Positions 63,603-64,000 of a stretch of 64,000 nucleotides of DNA are shown one piece after another. Source of the DNA: Roseivirga spongicola (GTDB lineage Bacteria; Bacteroidota; Bacteroidia; Cytophagales; Cyclobacteriaceae); NCBI RefSeq assembly GCF_001592965.1, contig NZ_LRPC01000001.1:992001-1056000 (forward strand), read 5' to 3'. The translations under genes were made by a program, and so were the position numbers. The notes beneath the pieces are model-generated. The model saw only the letters and a program-made list of their open reading frames with translations, made no database searches and was not told the origin of the DNA. Each line of letters starts with the position of its first letter. The stretch's first letter is position 1.

Positions 63603-64000
63603 CTACTGGTTAGATTTGAGTTTAAGCAGGGTAGGGCCTGAATTGTTCTTTATTGCGAGCACATAATCTTCACCTGCAATAGATATTTTTGATGCATTTC
63701 GGTATTCGCCCCAAGTCTCATTAGTGTTTAGCAAATGGTCTTTTGTTGGATTGAAAGTACCATCACCATTACCTAAGAGTAATGTAATTGGCTTGGCGTC
63801 AGCACGTCCAAAATCAGTTCTGTAGCCATAATTATTTCCAAATAGTAAAAGGTCTTCATTACCATCTTGGTTGAAGTCATTGGTAACAATGGCCATTATA
63901 GGGCTTAGTTGTGCTACCTCGGGTAGCGGTATTGCGCTAAACTCCCCATTGCCTTGGTTAATGAAAGCATGAGACTTAAACTCCGTGGCCTTTTTATTTG
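63603..64000 (-). CDS. VCBS/FG-GAP-repeat protein, C-terminal fragment
   Basis: The minus-strand frame is open to the window edge, so the start lies outside. The visible 131 residues contain the calcium-binding blade motif NDFNQDGNEDLLLFGNNYG and NGDGTFNPT, as in FG-GAP/VCBS beta-propellers of secreted Bacteroidota proteins (often with ASPIC/UnbV domains). The internal Met at 63896 is not the real start. Confidence 0.8.
   Translation of the reverse strand, partial: NKKATEFKSHAFINQGNGEFSAIPLPEVAQLSPIMAIVTNDFNQDGNEDLLLFGNNYGYRTDFGRADAKPITLLLGNGDGTFNPTKDHLLNTNETWGEYRNASKISIAGEDYVLAIKNNSGPTLLKLKSNQ

Overview
The window reads as an AT-rich chromosome of a Bacteroidota bacterium, most likely a Cytophagales-type organism. 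The evidence is: start codons without Shine-Dalgarno sequences; promoter elements of the TAnnTTTG kind; FecI/FecR-type sigma and anti-sigma genes; LytTR/LytS two-component genes; M56/BlaI regulators; a DUF4221-like lipoprotein; and a type II-C CRISPR repeat of the family seen in Bacteroides and Flavobacteria. No rRNA or tRNA genes were seen. Taxonomy below the phylum is inference.

Layout. 1-7.0 kb: a secreted double-motif aspartic protease, an SRPBCC protein, a large TPR-CHAT (caspase-like) protein, and a convergent ECF sigma / TPR anti-sigma pair diverging from a stand-alone response regulator. The sigma gene and the response regulator share an exact bipartite promoter motif. 7.1-21.8 kb: ordinary core genes, namely glyA-tatC-rpiB, rbfA plus a LolC/E-type permease, an SNF2 helicase, radA, a PLP desulfhydrase, an RluD-type pseudouridine synthase, and an operon of three membrane proteins (MscS, K+ channel, hemolysin III).

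21.9-29.9 kb: a complete type II-C CRISPR-Cas locus. On the minus strand lie cas9, a REP-associated tyrosine transposase, cas1 and cas2. On the plus strand lie an array of 20 repeats and 19 spacers and a tracrRNA beside cas9. The repeats contain a promoter-like sequence, and a terminator lies where array and cas transcription would converge. The transposase sits between cas9 and cas1 with related palindromes around it.

30-43 kb: a LytTR/LytS pair, NDH-2, a probable small RNA, an IS3-family element between two copies of a ~170-bp repeat (one copy is the 3' end of uvrA), uvrA, three tandem 204-bp structured repeats, an EEP hydrolase, creD, and a winged-helix regulator whose probable palindromic operator occurs twice.

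43-64 kb: an ECF sigma/FecR operon with two related small barrel-like proteins (one fused to an STN domain), HAD and LOG hydrolases, a TIGR01777 epimerase, a BlaR1/BlaI pair with three operators, a Kef-type antiporter with its ancillary oxidoreductase, an S9 peptidase, a GIY-YIG gene between ~147-bp direct repeats, a ROK kinase, and secreted enzymes (vanadium haloperoxidase-like, amidase, VCBS-repeat protein).

Most notable observations: the paired ECF promoters and the sigma/anti-sigma/CHAT neighbourhood; the transposase inside the cas operon; promoter-bearing CRISPR repeats; the GIY-YIG cassette; and seven copies of one palindromic repeat family beside the mobile-looking segments.
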